Shown here: positions 1-8,694 of the stretch, piece after piece
How the letters are laid out: each line of letters starts with the position of its first letter
How positions within the stretch are numbered: position 1 is the stretch's first letter
Origin: Streptomyces sp. SID12488
Lineage (GTDB): Bacteria; Actinomycetota; Actinomycetes; Streptomycetales; Streptomycetaceae
Length of the DNA stretch: 64,000 nucleotides
Assembly: GCF_010548275.1 (NCBI RefSeq)
Contig: NZ_JAAGLT010000008.1
Span: forward strand, 186,001-250,000
Reading direction: 5' to 3'
Program-made: the position numbers and the translations under genes
The notes under the pieces: model-generated
The model's input: only the letters and a program-made list of their open reading frames with translations
The model's database searches: none
What the model was told of the DNA's origin: nothing

Positions 1-371
1 TCCTGGTAGGCGCGCAGCGGACGCCGCGCCCGGCTGAGGATCCGGCCGCGTACGTCCGAGATGACCGCCGACGCGTCAGAGGTGTTGAGATAGACGGCCG
101 CCAACAGGGCATGCTCCGCGCGCAGTTCGTACCGTCGTGCGGGGCGCCCGGCACAGCCGCTGGTCGGCACGCGGTCGAGCTCGGTGACCCAGCCCGCCTC
201 GATGAGCGAATCCAGGATCAGCTCGTTGGTACGACGGGAGAGGCCGGCCTGTTCGGCGAGCGCGGTCAGTGTCATCGGTCCCGCCGACACCGCCAGCATG
301 CGCAGGATGACCGACGTGTTGACGCGGCGGACGGCGCTCTGGTTCATCCCGTTCGTCGTGGACGTCACCAT
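1..371 (-). CDS. ROK-family transcriptional regulator, C-terminus cut by window edge
   Basis: The reverse strand reads as one open frame from an ATG at 371 to the left edge. It begins with a winged helix-turn-helix: residues about 15-75 contain RRVNTSVILRML, then LAEQAGLSRRTNELILDSL and a wing with GCAGRPARRYELR. This is followed by the first beta strands of a ROK domain (ALLAAVYLNTSDASAVISD). That layout is the standard one for ROK repressors, which sense a sugar or sugar phosphate through the kinase-like domain. It sits directly downstream of, and co-directional with, a sugar ABC importer, so control of that importer is the natural inference. An alternative start is the Met nine codons in. 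Only about 123 residues of an expected roughly 380 are inside the window. Confidence 0.82.
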   Translation of the reverse strand, partial: MVTSTTNGMNQSAVRRVNTSVILRMLAVSAGPMTLTALAEQAGLSRRTNELILDSLIEAGWVTELDRVPTSGCAGRPARRYELRAEHALLAAVYLNTSDASAVISDVRGRILSRARRPLRAYQ

Positions 372-453
372 GCCTTCGCCACCCCGGACTCTGCCCGTCC
401 GCCGAGCGGGTGGAGTGAGTCCGTCCGTTCGTCCATCCGGTCGTCCATCGGGA

Positions 454-1347
454 TCACCGCATTCCCGTTCCGGAGATGCCCTGCACGAAGTACCGCTGCA
501 GGAACAGGAAGAGGACGAGTACCGGCAGCATCACGACGATCGCACCGGCGAGCAGCAGGCCGTAGTCGGTGATGTGTGCCGCCGCCTGGCTGGTGGCGGC
601 GAGGCCCACCGGCAGCGTGTAGGTGGACGTGCTCTGGGCGACGATGAGCGGCCAGATGAAGGAGTTCCACGAGGTCAGGAACGACATGATCGTGATCGTC
701 GCGACCGCGGGACCGGCCAGCGGGAGGAAGATCCGGAAGAAGATCCGGAACTCGCCGGCGCCGTCGATCCGGGCAGCCTCCAACAGCTCGTCGGGGATCG
801 ACGACGCGTACTGCCGCATGATGAAGACCGACAGAGGCAGTGCGACGCTGGGCAGGGCGATCCCGGCCAGGGTGTCCGCCAGGCCCATGTCGACGGTGAT
901 CACGAACTGCGGGACGAACACCGCTGTGAACGGCATCATCATCGCCGCCATGACCGCGCCGAACGCGAGCCGTTTGCCCGCGAATTCCAGCTTCGCGAGG
1001 GCGTATCCGGCAGCCGATGCCGCCACGATGTTGCCGATCACAACCATGGCGGCGACCACGAGGCTGTTGGCCATGAACCGGCCGAAGCCTTCGGTCCTGA
1101 ACAGCCGGGTGAAGTTGTCAAGGGTGATGTCGTGCGGCAGCCAGGCGCCGGGGTCGGAGCGGATCTCGTCGAGGCTGCGCAGCGAGCCGCTGGTCACCCA
1201 CAGGAAGGGGAGCAGCGTGAGCAGCGCGCACAGCACCAGCGCGCCGTACAGCAGGGGGCGGGCCACGGACCGGGGGCGTACGGAACTGCGGACGCCGGTG
1301 GTTCGGGTGGCCAGGTCGGTGTTCTCCGACGCGGTGACAGCGGTCAT
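454..1347 (-). CDS. Carbohydrate ABC transporter permease, MalG/LacG-like
   Basis: Inner-membrane permease of a sugar importer, 297 residues, about the usual length for the MalG/LacG group. After a short charged N-terminus there is a membrane segment (LYGALVLCALLTLLPFLWV) and five more hydrophobic segments. The family EAA loop is present (ELLEAARIDGAGEFRIFFRIFLPLAGP, around residues 180-205), which contacts the ATPase. The protein ends with the characteristic QRYFVQGISGTGMR. The start at 1347 overlaps the stop of the upstream permease in an ATGA, so the two are translationally coupled. No ATPase gene is visible here. In Streptomyces such importers commonly share the MsiK ATPase encoded elsewhere. 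The sugar cannot be read from the sequence. Confidence 0.93.
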   Translation of the reverse strand: MTAVTASENTDLATRTTGVRSSVRPRSVARPLLYGALVLCALLTLLPFLWVTSGSLRSLDEIRSDPGAWLPHDITLDNFTRLFRTEGFGRFMANSLVVAAMVVIGNIVAASAAGYALAKLEFAGKRLAFGAVMAAMMMPFTAVFVPQFVITVDMGLADTLAGIALPSVALPLSVFIMRQYASSIPDELLEAARIDGAGEFRIFFRIFLPLAGPAVATITIMSFLTSWNSFIWPLIVAQSTSTYTLPVGLAATSQAAAHITDYGLLLAGAIVVMLPVLVLFLFLQRYFVQGISGTGMR

Positions 1348-2297
1348 GCGCGGGGCCTCAACAATCGGAACTGGACGATGCTCACCAGGGCCACGAGCAC
1401 CAGCGTCACGAAGGACGCCGCCGAGGAGACCCCGTACTCGCCCGCCCCGAACTGGCGGTAGGTGTACAGCGCCACCGACTCGGTCGACCCCAACGGGCCG
1501 CCGTTCGTGAGGAGATATGGCTCGTCGAACACCTGGAGGTAGAAGACGGTCAGCAGCACCGAGACCATCAGGGTGGTGGGCAGCAGCAGGGGCAGGGTGA
1601 TGTGCCTCAACTGCCGCCAACGGCCTGCCCCGTCGAGGGCGGCGGCCTCGTAGACGTCCTGCGGTATCGCCTGCAGGCCGGCCAGGAACAGGACCATCGC
1701 GATGCCGAAGTTGCGCCAGACGCCGAGCAGGATGACGACGGGCATCGCCAGGTTCGGGTCGTCCAGCCAGTTCGGTCCGGCGAGGCCGATGGCGCCGAGC
1801 ACCTTGTTGACGGTGCCGTCGGCGTTGAAGGCGTACTGCCAGATCAGGGCTACCGCCACGACGTTGGTGACGACGGGCGCGAAGAAGAACGTACGGAACA
1901 CCCCGCGCAGCCGCCGGATGCCGGAGTTCAGCGCGAGGGCCAGTGCGAAGCCGACCCCCATGGTCAGCGGTACCCCGACGGCCACGAAGAGGACGGTGTT
2001 CAGGATGTCCCGCAGGAAGCTCTGGTCCTGGAACAGCCGGAGATAGTTGTCCAGGCCGGTGAAGTCGACCGCGAACGGATGCCGCAGGTCCGCACCGTGC
2101 AGGTCGGTGAGGCTGAACCCGAGCGCGGCGACGGTGGGGATCGCGGTGTAGAGCAGGAACATGACGAGGAACGGGGTGAGGAACAGCCAGGCGACGGCTG
2201 TTCGGTGCACGCCACGGGAGCGACGGCGCGCAGGGACCCTCCCCGGACGGCCGCGCAGTCCTGCGCGCGGCGCCCGGGGGGCGACGTTGGTGGTCAT
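1344..2297 (-). CDS. Carbohydrate ABC transporter permease, MalF/LacF-like
   Basis: Partner permease of the same sugar importer, 317 residues. The N-terminus is basic (RAGLRGRPGRVPARRRSRGV), followed by a first membrane helix (AVAWLFLTPFLVMFLLYTAI). Five further helices and the EAA loop follow (DVYEAAALDGAGRWRQLRHI near residue 230). It begins 7 bases after the stop of the binding-protein gene and overlaps the next permease by four bases, giving the usual order binding protein, MalF-type, MalG-type, ROK regulator on one transcript. The assignment to the family is firm; the substrate is unknown. Confidence 0.93.
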   Translation of the reverse strand: MTTNVAPRAPRAGLRGRPGRVPARRRSRGVHRTAVAWLFLTPFLVMFLLYTAIPTVAALGFSLTDLHGADLRHPFAVDFTGLDNYLRLFQDQSFLRDILNTVLFVAVGVPLTMGVGFALALALNSGIRRLRGVFRTFFFAPVVTNVVAVALIWQYAFNADGTVNKVLGAIGLAGPNWLDDPNLAMPVVILLGVWRNFGIAMVLFLAGLQAIPQDVYEAAALDGAGRWRQLRHITLPLLLPTTLMVSVLLTVFYLQVFDEPYLLTNGGPLGSTESVALYTYRQFGAGEYGVSSAASFVTLVLVALVSIVQFRLLRPRA

Positions 2298-2304
2298 GCG
2301 CGGC

Positions 2305-3606
2305 TCACTTCGTACCCGTGCCGACGCTGTCGGCGTACGCCTGGATGTTCGCGGCGGCCTTCTCCGCGGTCTGTGTGCCCTTGGCCACGGCCTCCATCTC
2401 CTTGCCCAGCCGCGTCGCGACCTGCTGCCATGTGCTCACCTGCGGGAACGCCCGCGTCTTCTTCAGCTGCGTGAAGAACGCGTCCAGTAGCGGCTGGCCC
2501 TTGATCGCCGAGTCGTCCCAGGCCGACACGACCGCCGGCAGCGAGCTGTACGCCTTGTACTGCGCCACCTGGGTGCTCGGCTTCGACACGTACCGCACGA
2601 GCTTCCACGACGCGTCCGCGTTGCCGCTGGTCGCGAGAACGCCCCAGGTTCCTCCGCCGGAGAAGGAGACATCGCTCGATGCCCCGGCGGGCAGGGGCGC
2701 GGTGGCGACGTTGGCCGCCGTCCAGCCATCCTTCTTCGCGGCGCCGTCGAGCTGCCCGATCACCCACGGGCCGGTGATCATCGACGCGGTCTTCCCGGAC
2801 ACGAAGTACGGCTGCGCGTCGAGGAACGTGGGCCCGCTGGTGTCGGCCGTGCCGGAGGTGAAGAACGACGCGTTGTACCGGAGGGCGTCGGCCATCGCCG
2901 GAGTGTCGAGGGTCCACTTCCCGTCGGAGGAGAGCAGCGAACCGCCGGCCTGCCAGGCGTACATCGCGACGTCCTGGCCGTTGAAGCTGTCCCAGCCGAT
3001 GTCGGCCCCGAGGCCGCGCTTGGCCCCCGCGCCCTGGAGGGCCTTGAGGAACGGCACCGTCTCGTCCCACGTGGCCGGCGCTTTCACGCCCGCCTTCTTG
3101 GCGAGGTCGGCGCGGTAGACGAGCGCGTAAGTGTAGGCGTACCAGGGCACCGTGTAGGCGACGTCCTTGACCACACCGGCGTCCCAGAGACTTCCGAAGA
3201 AGTCCGCCTTGTCGACAAGGCCGTCCGGGACGGGCTGAAGGATCGACGGATCGAGGAACTGCGACTGTGCCTCGGGGAAGAACTGGGCGAGGTCGGGTCC
3301 CTTGCCCGCTGCGATCGCCGACTGGAGCTTGGTGTAGTACTCGCCGTTCGGGATCAGCGTGATTTTCACGGTGACGTCCGGGTTCGCGGCCTTGAACGGC
3401 TTGATGACCTTGTCGAGCACGCCGGCGTCGCCCTGTGGCGCCCAGACCTTGACGGTGCCGGTGGCCGGGTCGGTGCCGATGGGCTTGGCCGCGGCCTTCG
3501 CGGTGCTGGTCTCGTCGCCGCGGCCACAGCCGGTCAGGGCGAGGGCGCCGAGAAGAGCGGTGCCGGCGGTCAGTCTGAGGACGCCGCGTCGGGAGGGATT
3601 CGACAC
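2305..3606 (-). CDS. Extracellular sugar-binding lipoprotein of ABC importer
   Basis: 433-residue solute-binding protein that delivers a sugar to the two downstream permeases. The N-terminus is a lipoprotein signal: twin-arginine-like SNPSRRGVLRLTAGTALL, then a lipobox LTGC with the acylated Cys near residue 27. The mature part has family-1 (MalE-like) landmarks, such as GTVKVWAPQGD, a hinge segment with PDVTVKITLIPNGEYYTKL, and a C-terminal SWKLVRYVSKP/TWQQVATRLGKEMEAV pattern. It is first in the minus-strand operon, and the 550-base space upstream carries a 7-bp inverted repeat that could be the operator. The exact ligand cannot be deduced. Confidence 0.92.
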   Translation of the reverse strand: MSNPSRRGVLRLTAGTALLGALALTGCGRGDETSTAKAAAKPIGTDPATGTVKVWAPQGDAGVLDKVIKPFKAANPDVTVKITLIPNGEYYTKLQSAIAAGKGPDLAQFFPEAQSQFLDPSILQPVPDGLVDKADFFGSLWDAGVVKDVAYTVPWYAYTYALVYRADLAKKAGVKAPATWDETVPFLKALQGAGAKRGLGADIGWDSFNGQDVAMYAWQAGGSLLSSDGKWTLDTPAMADALRYNASFFTSGTADTSGPTFLDAQPYFVSGKTASMITGPWVIGQLDGAAKKDGWTAANVATAPLPAGASSDVSFSGGGTWGVLATSGNADASWKLVRYVSKPSTQVAQYKAYSSLPAVVSAWDDSAIKGQPLLDAFFTQLKKTRAFPQVSTWQQVATRLGKEMEAVAKGTQTAEKAAANIQAYADSVGTGTK

Positions 3607-4155
3607 TTGGGGACTCCTGTCTCATGGCAATGCTGAGGACAGTGGTTTTTTTCATGGCAAAGCACGTCTTTGAGCCTGACGGGCTCAATGGCTTTGATGA
3701 CTGTGATGAGTTCGATGCGTGCGATGGTGCCTATGCGGCTGATGGTGACGCTATGAAGTGCAGATTTCGGTGGCATGGCGGACCCATCACGAATAATTTC
3801 GGAACTTGTAGCGAAATCGAGTGCTGCCGGTCGTCGCCGAGGCGCGGGCATGGGCGAACGGGCGAGTCGGCGTGACGGAGCCTGGCGCTGCGTCAGGCCG
3901 GTGGAGGTTCGTGACCCACCCGATCGGGGTGTGCTGAGCCGCCGTAGGGGTGTGCAGGGCCCCGTGACCTGCCCGGTAGGGGAGTGGGGGCCCTGTCACA
4001 CCTTGAACACCGCTCCCCGGGCCAGCTCGCCCTGCCACCGGACGAGCCCGGCGAGCAGGCTGGAGTCGGCCTGAAGTTCAGACCTCTCGCGCGGGAACCA
4101 TTCCGCGTCCTCACCCCGGCGTGCGGCAGCGATGCGGCGTGCCGGAGCGGCAAGC
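3607..4155. other. Intergenic region between divergent sugar-importer operon and reductase pseudogene
   Basis: About 550 bases with no convincing gene. The part nearest the binding-protein gene (about 3640-3740) is visibly less G+C-rich than its surroundings and holds the inverted repeat at 3670-3688, so it is the likely promoter zone of the importer operon. The remainder up to 4155 is ordinary G+C-rich sequence in which I see no hairpin or coding signal. Confidence 0.6.
3670..3688. promoter_or_regulatory. Inverted repeat upstream of sugar importer, candidate ROK operator
   Basis: TTGAGCC, a five-base spacer TGACG, then GGCTCAA: a perfect 7-bp inverted repeat 64 bases upstream of the binding-protein start, in a locally A/T-richer tract. 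Its position before an operon that ends with a ROK regulator suggests an operator; no binding data are implied. Confidence 0.4.
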
Positions 4156-5136
4156 ATGAAGCACATCAAGCTGGGCGACCTGGAGGTCTCCCGCATCGGT
4201 CTCGGCGCGATGCCGATGAACGCCTTCTACACCGGGAAGGACACCGATGAGGCCGAGGGGATCCGTACCGTCCACCGGGCGCTCGAGCTGGGCATCAACC
4301 ACATCGACACCGCCGAGGTCTACGGCCCCTTCATCAACGAGGAGTTCGTGGCCAAGGCTTTGAAGGGCCGCCGCGACCAGGTGGTGCTGGCGTCGAAGTT
4401 CGGGTTCATCTCACACACGGGCGGCGAGGGCCTCGACAGCAGCCCGGCCAGCATCCGGATCGCGGTCGAGGGCTCGCTGAAGCGTCTCGGGACCGACTGC
4501 ATCGACCTGTACTACCAGCACCGCGTCGACCCGGACACGCCCATCGAGGACACCGTCGGGGCCCTCGCCGAGCTGGTCCACCAGGGCAAGATCCGCCACA
4601 TCGGCCTGTCCGAGGCGCGCGCCCGACACCATCCGTCGCGCCCACGCCGTACACCCGATCACCGCCCCTGCAGACCGAGTACTCCCTGTGGTCGCGTGAC
4701 CCGGAGGCGGAGATCCTGCCGACCACGCGGGAGCTGGGCATCGGCTTCGTGCCCTGGTCGCCGCTCGGCCACGGCTTCCTGACCGGCACGATCCGCTCGA
4801 CCGACTGGTTCGACGAGGACGACTTCCGCAAGAACAACCCGCGGTCCCTCCCCGGTGACTTCGAGCAGAACCTCCGGGTCGCCGACGAGGTCAAGGCCGT
4901 AGCCGACGAGGCAGGCGCCACCGCCGCCCAGGTCGCTCTCGCCTGGCTGCTGGCCCAGGGCGACGACATCGCCCCGATACCCGATACCCGGCACCAAGCA
5001 CGTGGCCCACCTGGAGGACAACACCGCCGCCGATGGTGGGGAACTGACCGCAGCTCAGATCGAGAAGCTGGGCAACCTCACCCCGACCTCGGGCGAGCGT
5101 CTCGACGTGGCGGCCATGGGGCTGTCCGACCGCTGA
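4156..5136 (+). pseudogene. Aldo/keto reductase, broken by three small insertions
   Basis: An AKR13-type NADPH-dependent aldo/keto reductase that would be about 325 residues if repaired. The first part is intact: KLGDLEVSRIGLGAMPMN, NHIDTAEVYGP with the catalytic Asp and Tyr, the catalytic Lys in VVLASKFGF, and DLYYQHRVDP. After LSEAR the frame is lost through an extra base near 4620-4624. A second extra base in GCCCCTG near 4665 moves it again. A tandem CCGATAC duplication at 4974-4987 adds seven bases. Reading across the breaks restores TEYSLWSRDPEAEILP, VPWSPLGHGFLTG, AWLLAQGDDIAPIPGTKH and an end at MGLSDR. Three lesions within 370 bases argue for a real pseudogene, although sequencing error in G+C runs could explain the two single-base ones. 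Confidence 0.85.
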
Positions 5137-5240
5137 TCGGAACCCCGGACGCGTACAGCCTCGGCCCCGCCGATACGGGGACGGGGCGGCTGCATCCTGT
5201 TCCTTGTTGTTCATCGTGGAATCTGAAGCACCATACCCTC

Positions 5241-5267
5241 AGGGCTCTGCAGGGCTCTGCAGGGCTT
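5241..5267 (+). repeat. Short tandem repeat AGGGCTCTGC
   Basis: Two exact copies of the 10-mer AGGGCTCTGC followed by a partial third (AGGGCT). It lies between the reductase pseudogene and the convergent hydrolase gene. It resembles a slippage product and has no evident function. Confidence 0.6.
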
Positions 5268-5326
5268 GTCAGCGCTCCTCAGGGTGAAGATCTGCCTGTC
5301 GAATCTCGACAATGAGCCCGTCAGCG

Positions 5327-6220
5327 TCAGGCGCTGAGTGCCGTGCGTAGCGTGGTGGCCATCAGGTCGATGGCTTCCTTCCCGGCCGGTGCCGGGCCGG
5401 TGTGGGTGAAGTAGTGGTCGACACCCTCGAAGCAACGATGGGTGACCGGAACGCCGGCAGCCTCCAGGGCCTTGGCATACGCGTCGCCCTCGTCGCGCAG
5501 GCGGTCGTGCTCGGCGGTGATGACCAGGGCGGGCGGCAGTCCGCCGAGGTCGTCGGCCAGTCCGGGTGACACCAGCGGATGGGCGAGGTCGGCGGGGTCC
5601 GGGACGTAGGCGGCGGTGAAGACCCGCATGAGCTGAGGCGTGAGCAGAGGCTTGGCGATGGGTGACTGTTTGGTGGCCGGGTCGGCGACCTGGTCGAGCG
5701 GCGCGGAGTCGATGATCTGGAGGCGGGGTGCGAAGGCGCCGCGGTCCCGGGCCGTGCGGCAGACCGCGGCGGTCAGGCTGGCCCCGGCGCTGTGTCCGCC
5801 CACGGCGAGTCGCGAGCCGTCCCAGTTGTTGGCGGGGCCGTTCTCGGCCACCCAGGCGGTGACGTCGTACGCCTGGGTGACGGGTGCGGGGTACGGCCTC
5901 TGCGGGGCGACGGCGTAGTCCACGTTGATCACCACGCATCCGGCCGTGGCGGCTATGTAGCGGCAGATGTGGTCGTCCTGCTCGGGGCGGGCGATCACGA
6001 AACCGCCGCCGTGGAAATTGACGTACACGGGGGCAGGAGCCGAGGCGGCGGCCGACGGGCGGTAGACGGTGCAGGTCACCGGCCCGGCATCGGTCTCCAC
6101 CCGGACGGTCTCCGTGCGCTTCGGGATGTCGGTGAAGCGCAGATCCTTGTGTACGCGGCTCATCACTCGGCCGAGCAGCAGCTGGACCCCTCTGGCCTGG
6201 ATTCTGGGACTGAATGCCAC
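5327..6220 (-). CDS. Alpha/beta hydrolase, hormone-sensitive-lipase type esterase
   Basis: 297-residue esterase/lipase of the HSL (family IV) group, which hydrolyses small carboxylic esters. It shows the oxyanion-hole motif HGGG at residues 70-73, the nucleophile Ser144 in GGHSAGAS, an acid region in ALVITAEHDRLRDEG, and the catalytic His late in the protein (EGVDHYFTH). There is no signal peptide, so it is probably cytosolic. The GTG start at 6220 has only a weak ribosome binding site; the Met at residue 20 (MSRVHKDL) is an alternative. It runs alone and convergent to the reductase pseudogene; substrate unknown. Confidence 0.88.
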   Translation of the reverse strand: MAFSPRIQARGVQLLLGRVMSRVHKDLRFTDIPKRTETVRVETDAGPVTCTVYRPSAAASAPAPVYVNFHGGGFVIARPEQDDHICRYIAATAGCVVINVDYAVAPQRPYPAPVTQAYDVTAWVAENGPANNWDGSRLAVGGHSAGASLTAAVCRTARDRGAFAPRLQIIDSAPLDQVADPATKQSPIAKPLLTPQLMRVFTAAYVPDPADLAHPLVSPGLADDLGGLPPALVITAEHDRLRDEGDAYAKALEAAGVPVTHRCFEGVDHYFTHTGPAPAGKEAIDLMATTLRTALSA

Positions 6221-6475
6221 GGCTCACCCAATCACTACAAAGTTAAATTAACAGGATTCCTGATAATGAAGGCTCGTCCCTGATCGCGCAAGAGGAAACG
6301 CGAGCCGACTGCCGCACGCGACGGACAGCGTCAGGGACCCTGTCGCACTCCGGCACCCCGCTACCCAGCGCGGCACGGTCCCCCTCGTGGTGAGCGAAGG
6401 CAACAGACCGCAATCAGCTTGAAGGTGAGACATGAGGGACAGGCACCCGGCGAACAGGGAGCCCTTCACGAAGCA

Positions 6476-6611
6476 CGTCCGACGAGGTCTACGGGCCCCA
6501 CACCGACGAGGACCTCGTGGGCCGGGCCGTCAAGGGGCGCTGTGACCAGGTCGTGGTGGCGACGAAGTTCGGGTTCATGTCGATCGTCGGCCGTGAGGGT
6601 CTCGACTGCAG
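6476..6611 (+). pseudogene. Internal fragment of a second aldo/keto reductase
   Basis: One frame reads TSDEVYGPHTDEDLVGRAV, then KGRCDQVVVATKFGFMS and GREGLDCS. This matches the active-site stretch of the reductase pseudogene at 4156 (AEVYGPFINEEFVAKALKGR, VVLASKFGF) but differs at many positions, so it comes from a different paralogue. It has no start, no cofactor-binding half and no 3' half. The match ends at a CTGCAG, exactly where the opposite-strand NTF2-like fragment begins. The 255 bases between the hydrolase start and this fragment show nothing I can recognise. Confidence 0.7.
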
Positions 6612-6920
6612 TGGCCAGTCGGCCTGGGTGCCGTAGACCGTCGTCTCGGTGACGATGCGGCCGACGAGGCGGGCGGTGTCGCCGTCCACGTCGACGGCGA
6701 TGCTTTTCTCTATCACTCCGTGATAGATGAACTGGCCGGCCTGCATCTGGGACAGCCACTCCGACTTGGGCTACTGGTACCCGGTGATGTGGGTGAGGGT
6801 GAAGCCGTCGTCGAGCAGGTCGTCCAGGGTGTCGGTGTCGCCGTCGGTCATCGCCCGCAGGTGGGCGCGGTAGGCCGCGAGGACCTCGTTGCGGGGGTTC
6901 TCGTCCGGGGACGCGGGCAT
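6612..6920 (-). pseudogene. SnoaL/NTF2-like protein, nonsense mutation and lost 3' end
   Basis: Starts at an ATG (6920) with an AGGAG-type ribosome binding site and reads MPASPDENPRNEVLAAYRAH, then LDDLLDDGFTLTHITGYQ. An in-frame TAG follows at 6771-6773. The same frame continues as a good NTF2-like fold sequence: PKSEWLSQMQAGQFIYHG, IEKSIAVDVDGDTARLVGRI and VYGTQADWPLQ. It is then cut at the CTGCAG junction with the reductase remnant. Family members normally run another 20-25 residues. The gene therefore carries both a premature stop and a truncation. Confidence 0.7.
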
Positions 6921-6945
6921 GGGAGGGCTCCTGTCCTGGTGGGGG

Positions 6946-8538
6946 TCATTCGGCGGCCTGGCGTCGGGACAGCCGTACCTCTTCGAGGTCGAGCCGGCGC
7001 TGGACGTGGCGCAGCACGGTGTCGTCGATCTCGTGGTCGTCGCGCAGGCGGACCAGCGTGGCGCGTTTGTGGGCGAGGAGGGCCAGCCGCAGGGCGGTGT
7101 AGTGCCGGTGGTGGCGCAGGATGTCCTCGTCGTCGCCGTCCCTCTCGCCATCGTCGGCGCGGACGACGAGCAGGCGGGACTCGTACTCCTCGCGCATGCG
7201 TTCGGCTACGGCCGGGTCCGTGGCCAGGTCGTCGACCAGCGAGGGGAGGGCCTTGAGGGCCTCCTCGGTGGCGGTCGTCTCGGCGTGGAGGCGTTCCTCC
7301 TCCACCGACGTGTCGTGGGGCAGCCGGGCCCAGCGCACCACGGCCGGCAGCAGCAGCCCCTGTAGGACGAGACTGGTGATGATGACGCCGGTGGTGACGA
7401 AGACGATGGTGTCGCGGTGGGGGAAGGGCGTGCCGGAGTCGAGCGTCGTCGGCACGGACAGGGCCACGGCCAGCGAGACCGCGCCCCTGAAGCCGCCGAT
7501 CGACGTGATCACGCGGGCGCGGTAGTTCATCCGGCGCCGGCGCTGCTCCGGACGCCGGTCCAGCAGGCGGATCAGGTACGGCACGGTGAAGTTGAAGGCG
7601 AAGCGCGCGGCGACGACCACGGCGGAGACGGCCGCGACGGCGATGAGAGCGTGGGTCAGGTCACCGCCGTGCAGTTCGCGTACGGCGGCCTGGGCCTGCA
7701 GGCCGACGAGGACGAACAGCGAACCGTTGAGCAGGAAGGTCGCCAGCGACCAGAACTCCTCCGCCTGGCGGCGCATCGCGGCCGCGGCCATGCGCGGTCC
7801 GGCCTGGCTCATGATCAGCCCTGCGGAGACGGCCGCGAGGACGCCGGAGGCGTGGATCAGCTCGGCGAGGAGATAGGCGGTGAAGGGGGTGAGGATCATG
7901 GTCACGTTGCCCAGCAGCGGGTCGTCGAAGACCCGCCGAGCCCTGATCACCAGCCATGCGGTCAACGCTCCGGCCGCGGTCCCGCCGACGTAGGAGACGG
8001 CGAACAGCGCGCTGACGTGCGGGAGGGTGAAGTGGTCCTCGCCGACGGTGATGCCGACGGCCAGCCCGAAGAGCACCAGCGCGGTGCCGTCGTTGATGAG
8101 GCTCTCGGCGCGCAGCAGGGTGACGTTGCGGCGGGGCAGTGACTTGGCGAGGACGCCGACGGCGGTCGCGTCGGTGGGGGCCACGGCCGCGCCCAGCACC
8201 CATGCCGGACCCCAGCCCAGCCCCAGTTGGTGTGCGACGGCAGCCACGGCTCCGGCGGTGCCGATGACCAGCACGGTGCTCATCAGGATGATGCCGCGCA
8301 GATGCCGCCGGATCTCCCGCAGGGAGGTGGTCAGGCTCTCCCAGTACAGCAGCACCGGCAGGAAGATGAGCAGGACCGCCTCCGGCGGCAGCTCCACCTC
8401 GCGCAGCGCGGGCACGAAACCGAGCAGCGCGCCGAGAACGAGGAGTACGACGGGCGGGGCGATCCGGTACCGGTCACCGGCGGCGTTGCCCAACAGCACC
8501 GCCACACCGAGGACAACGACGAGTTCGAGACCGATCAC
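6946..8538 (-). CDS. Na+/H+ antiporter, CPA1 family
   Basis: 530-residue monovalent cation/proton antiporter. It has about twelve hydrophobic segments across residues 1-400, starting LELVVVLGVAVLLGNAAG. Family landmarks are the loop FLPVLLYWESLTTSLREIRRH, the ion-binding region with AAVAPTDATAVG, and LRAESLINDGTALVLFGLAV. The soluble C-terminal tail (about 400-530) is charged and helical (EEERLHAETTATEEALKAL). Such proteins extrude Na+ for internal protons and support pH and salt tolerance. The GTG start at 8538 overlaps the stop of an upstream dehydrogenase scrap. The gene is complete, in contrast to most of its neighbours. Confidence 0.92.
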   Translation of the reverse strand: MIGLELVVVLGVAVLLGNAAGDRYRIAPPVVLLVLGALLGFVPALREVELPPEAVLLIFLPVLLYWESLTTSLREIRRHLRGIILMSTVLVIGTAGAVAAVAHQLGLGWGPAWVLGAAVAPTDATAVGVLAKSLPRRNVTLLRAESLINDGTALVLFGLAVGITVGEDHFTLPHVSALFAVSYVGGTAAGALTAWLVIRARRVFDDPLLGNVTMILTPFTAYLLAELIHASGVLAAVSAGLIMSQAGPRMAAAAMRRQAEEFWSLATFLLNGSLFVLVGLQAQAAVRELHGGDLTHALIAVAAVSAVVVAARFAFNFTVPYLIRLLDRRPEQRRRRMNYRARVITSIGGFRGAVSLAVALSVPTTLDSGTPFPHRDTIVFVTTGVIITSLVLQGLLLPAVVRWARLPHDTSVEEERLHAETTATEEALKALPSLVDDLATDPAVAERMREEYESRLLVVRADDGERDGDDEDILRHHRHYTALRLALLAHKRATLVRLRDDHEIDDTVLRHVQRRLDLEEVRLSRRQAAE

Positions 8539-8675
8539 GGCATGGCTCCCGGCCGGGTCAGGTGGCGGATGATCGGTTGCGCGGCCTTGTGGGAACCGGT
8601 GCCACGGCGCTTTACGGTGGTCGGGACGAAGTGCTCGCCGGGTGACGTGGCGGCGTGGGCGTCGAGGGTGAACAT
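8535..8675 (-). pseudogene. N-terminal scrap of a zinc-type alcohol dehydrogenase
   Basis: A 46-codon frame beginning MFTLDAHAATSPGEHFVPTT, then VKRRGTGSHKAAQP. The opening is the characteristic N-terminus of AdhC-like NADP-dependent alcohol dehydrogenases (MFTVDAYAA, PTTIERRDVGPHDV). After about 30 residues the similarity stops and the expected Cys/His zinc ligands (GICHSD) never appear. The C-terminal half of such an enzyme lies 0.7 kb away at 9345-9855, with the intact DUF2255 gene between them and in the wrong order for a simple interruption. Confidence 0.5.
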
Positions 8676-8694
8676 CGCTCTTCTCCTGCGGTGT

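Noticed and set aside
4156..6611. A pair of working aldo/keto reductases
   Set aside because: The first has three frame-changing insertions, the second is an internal fragment without ends.
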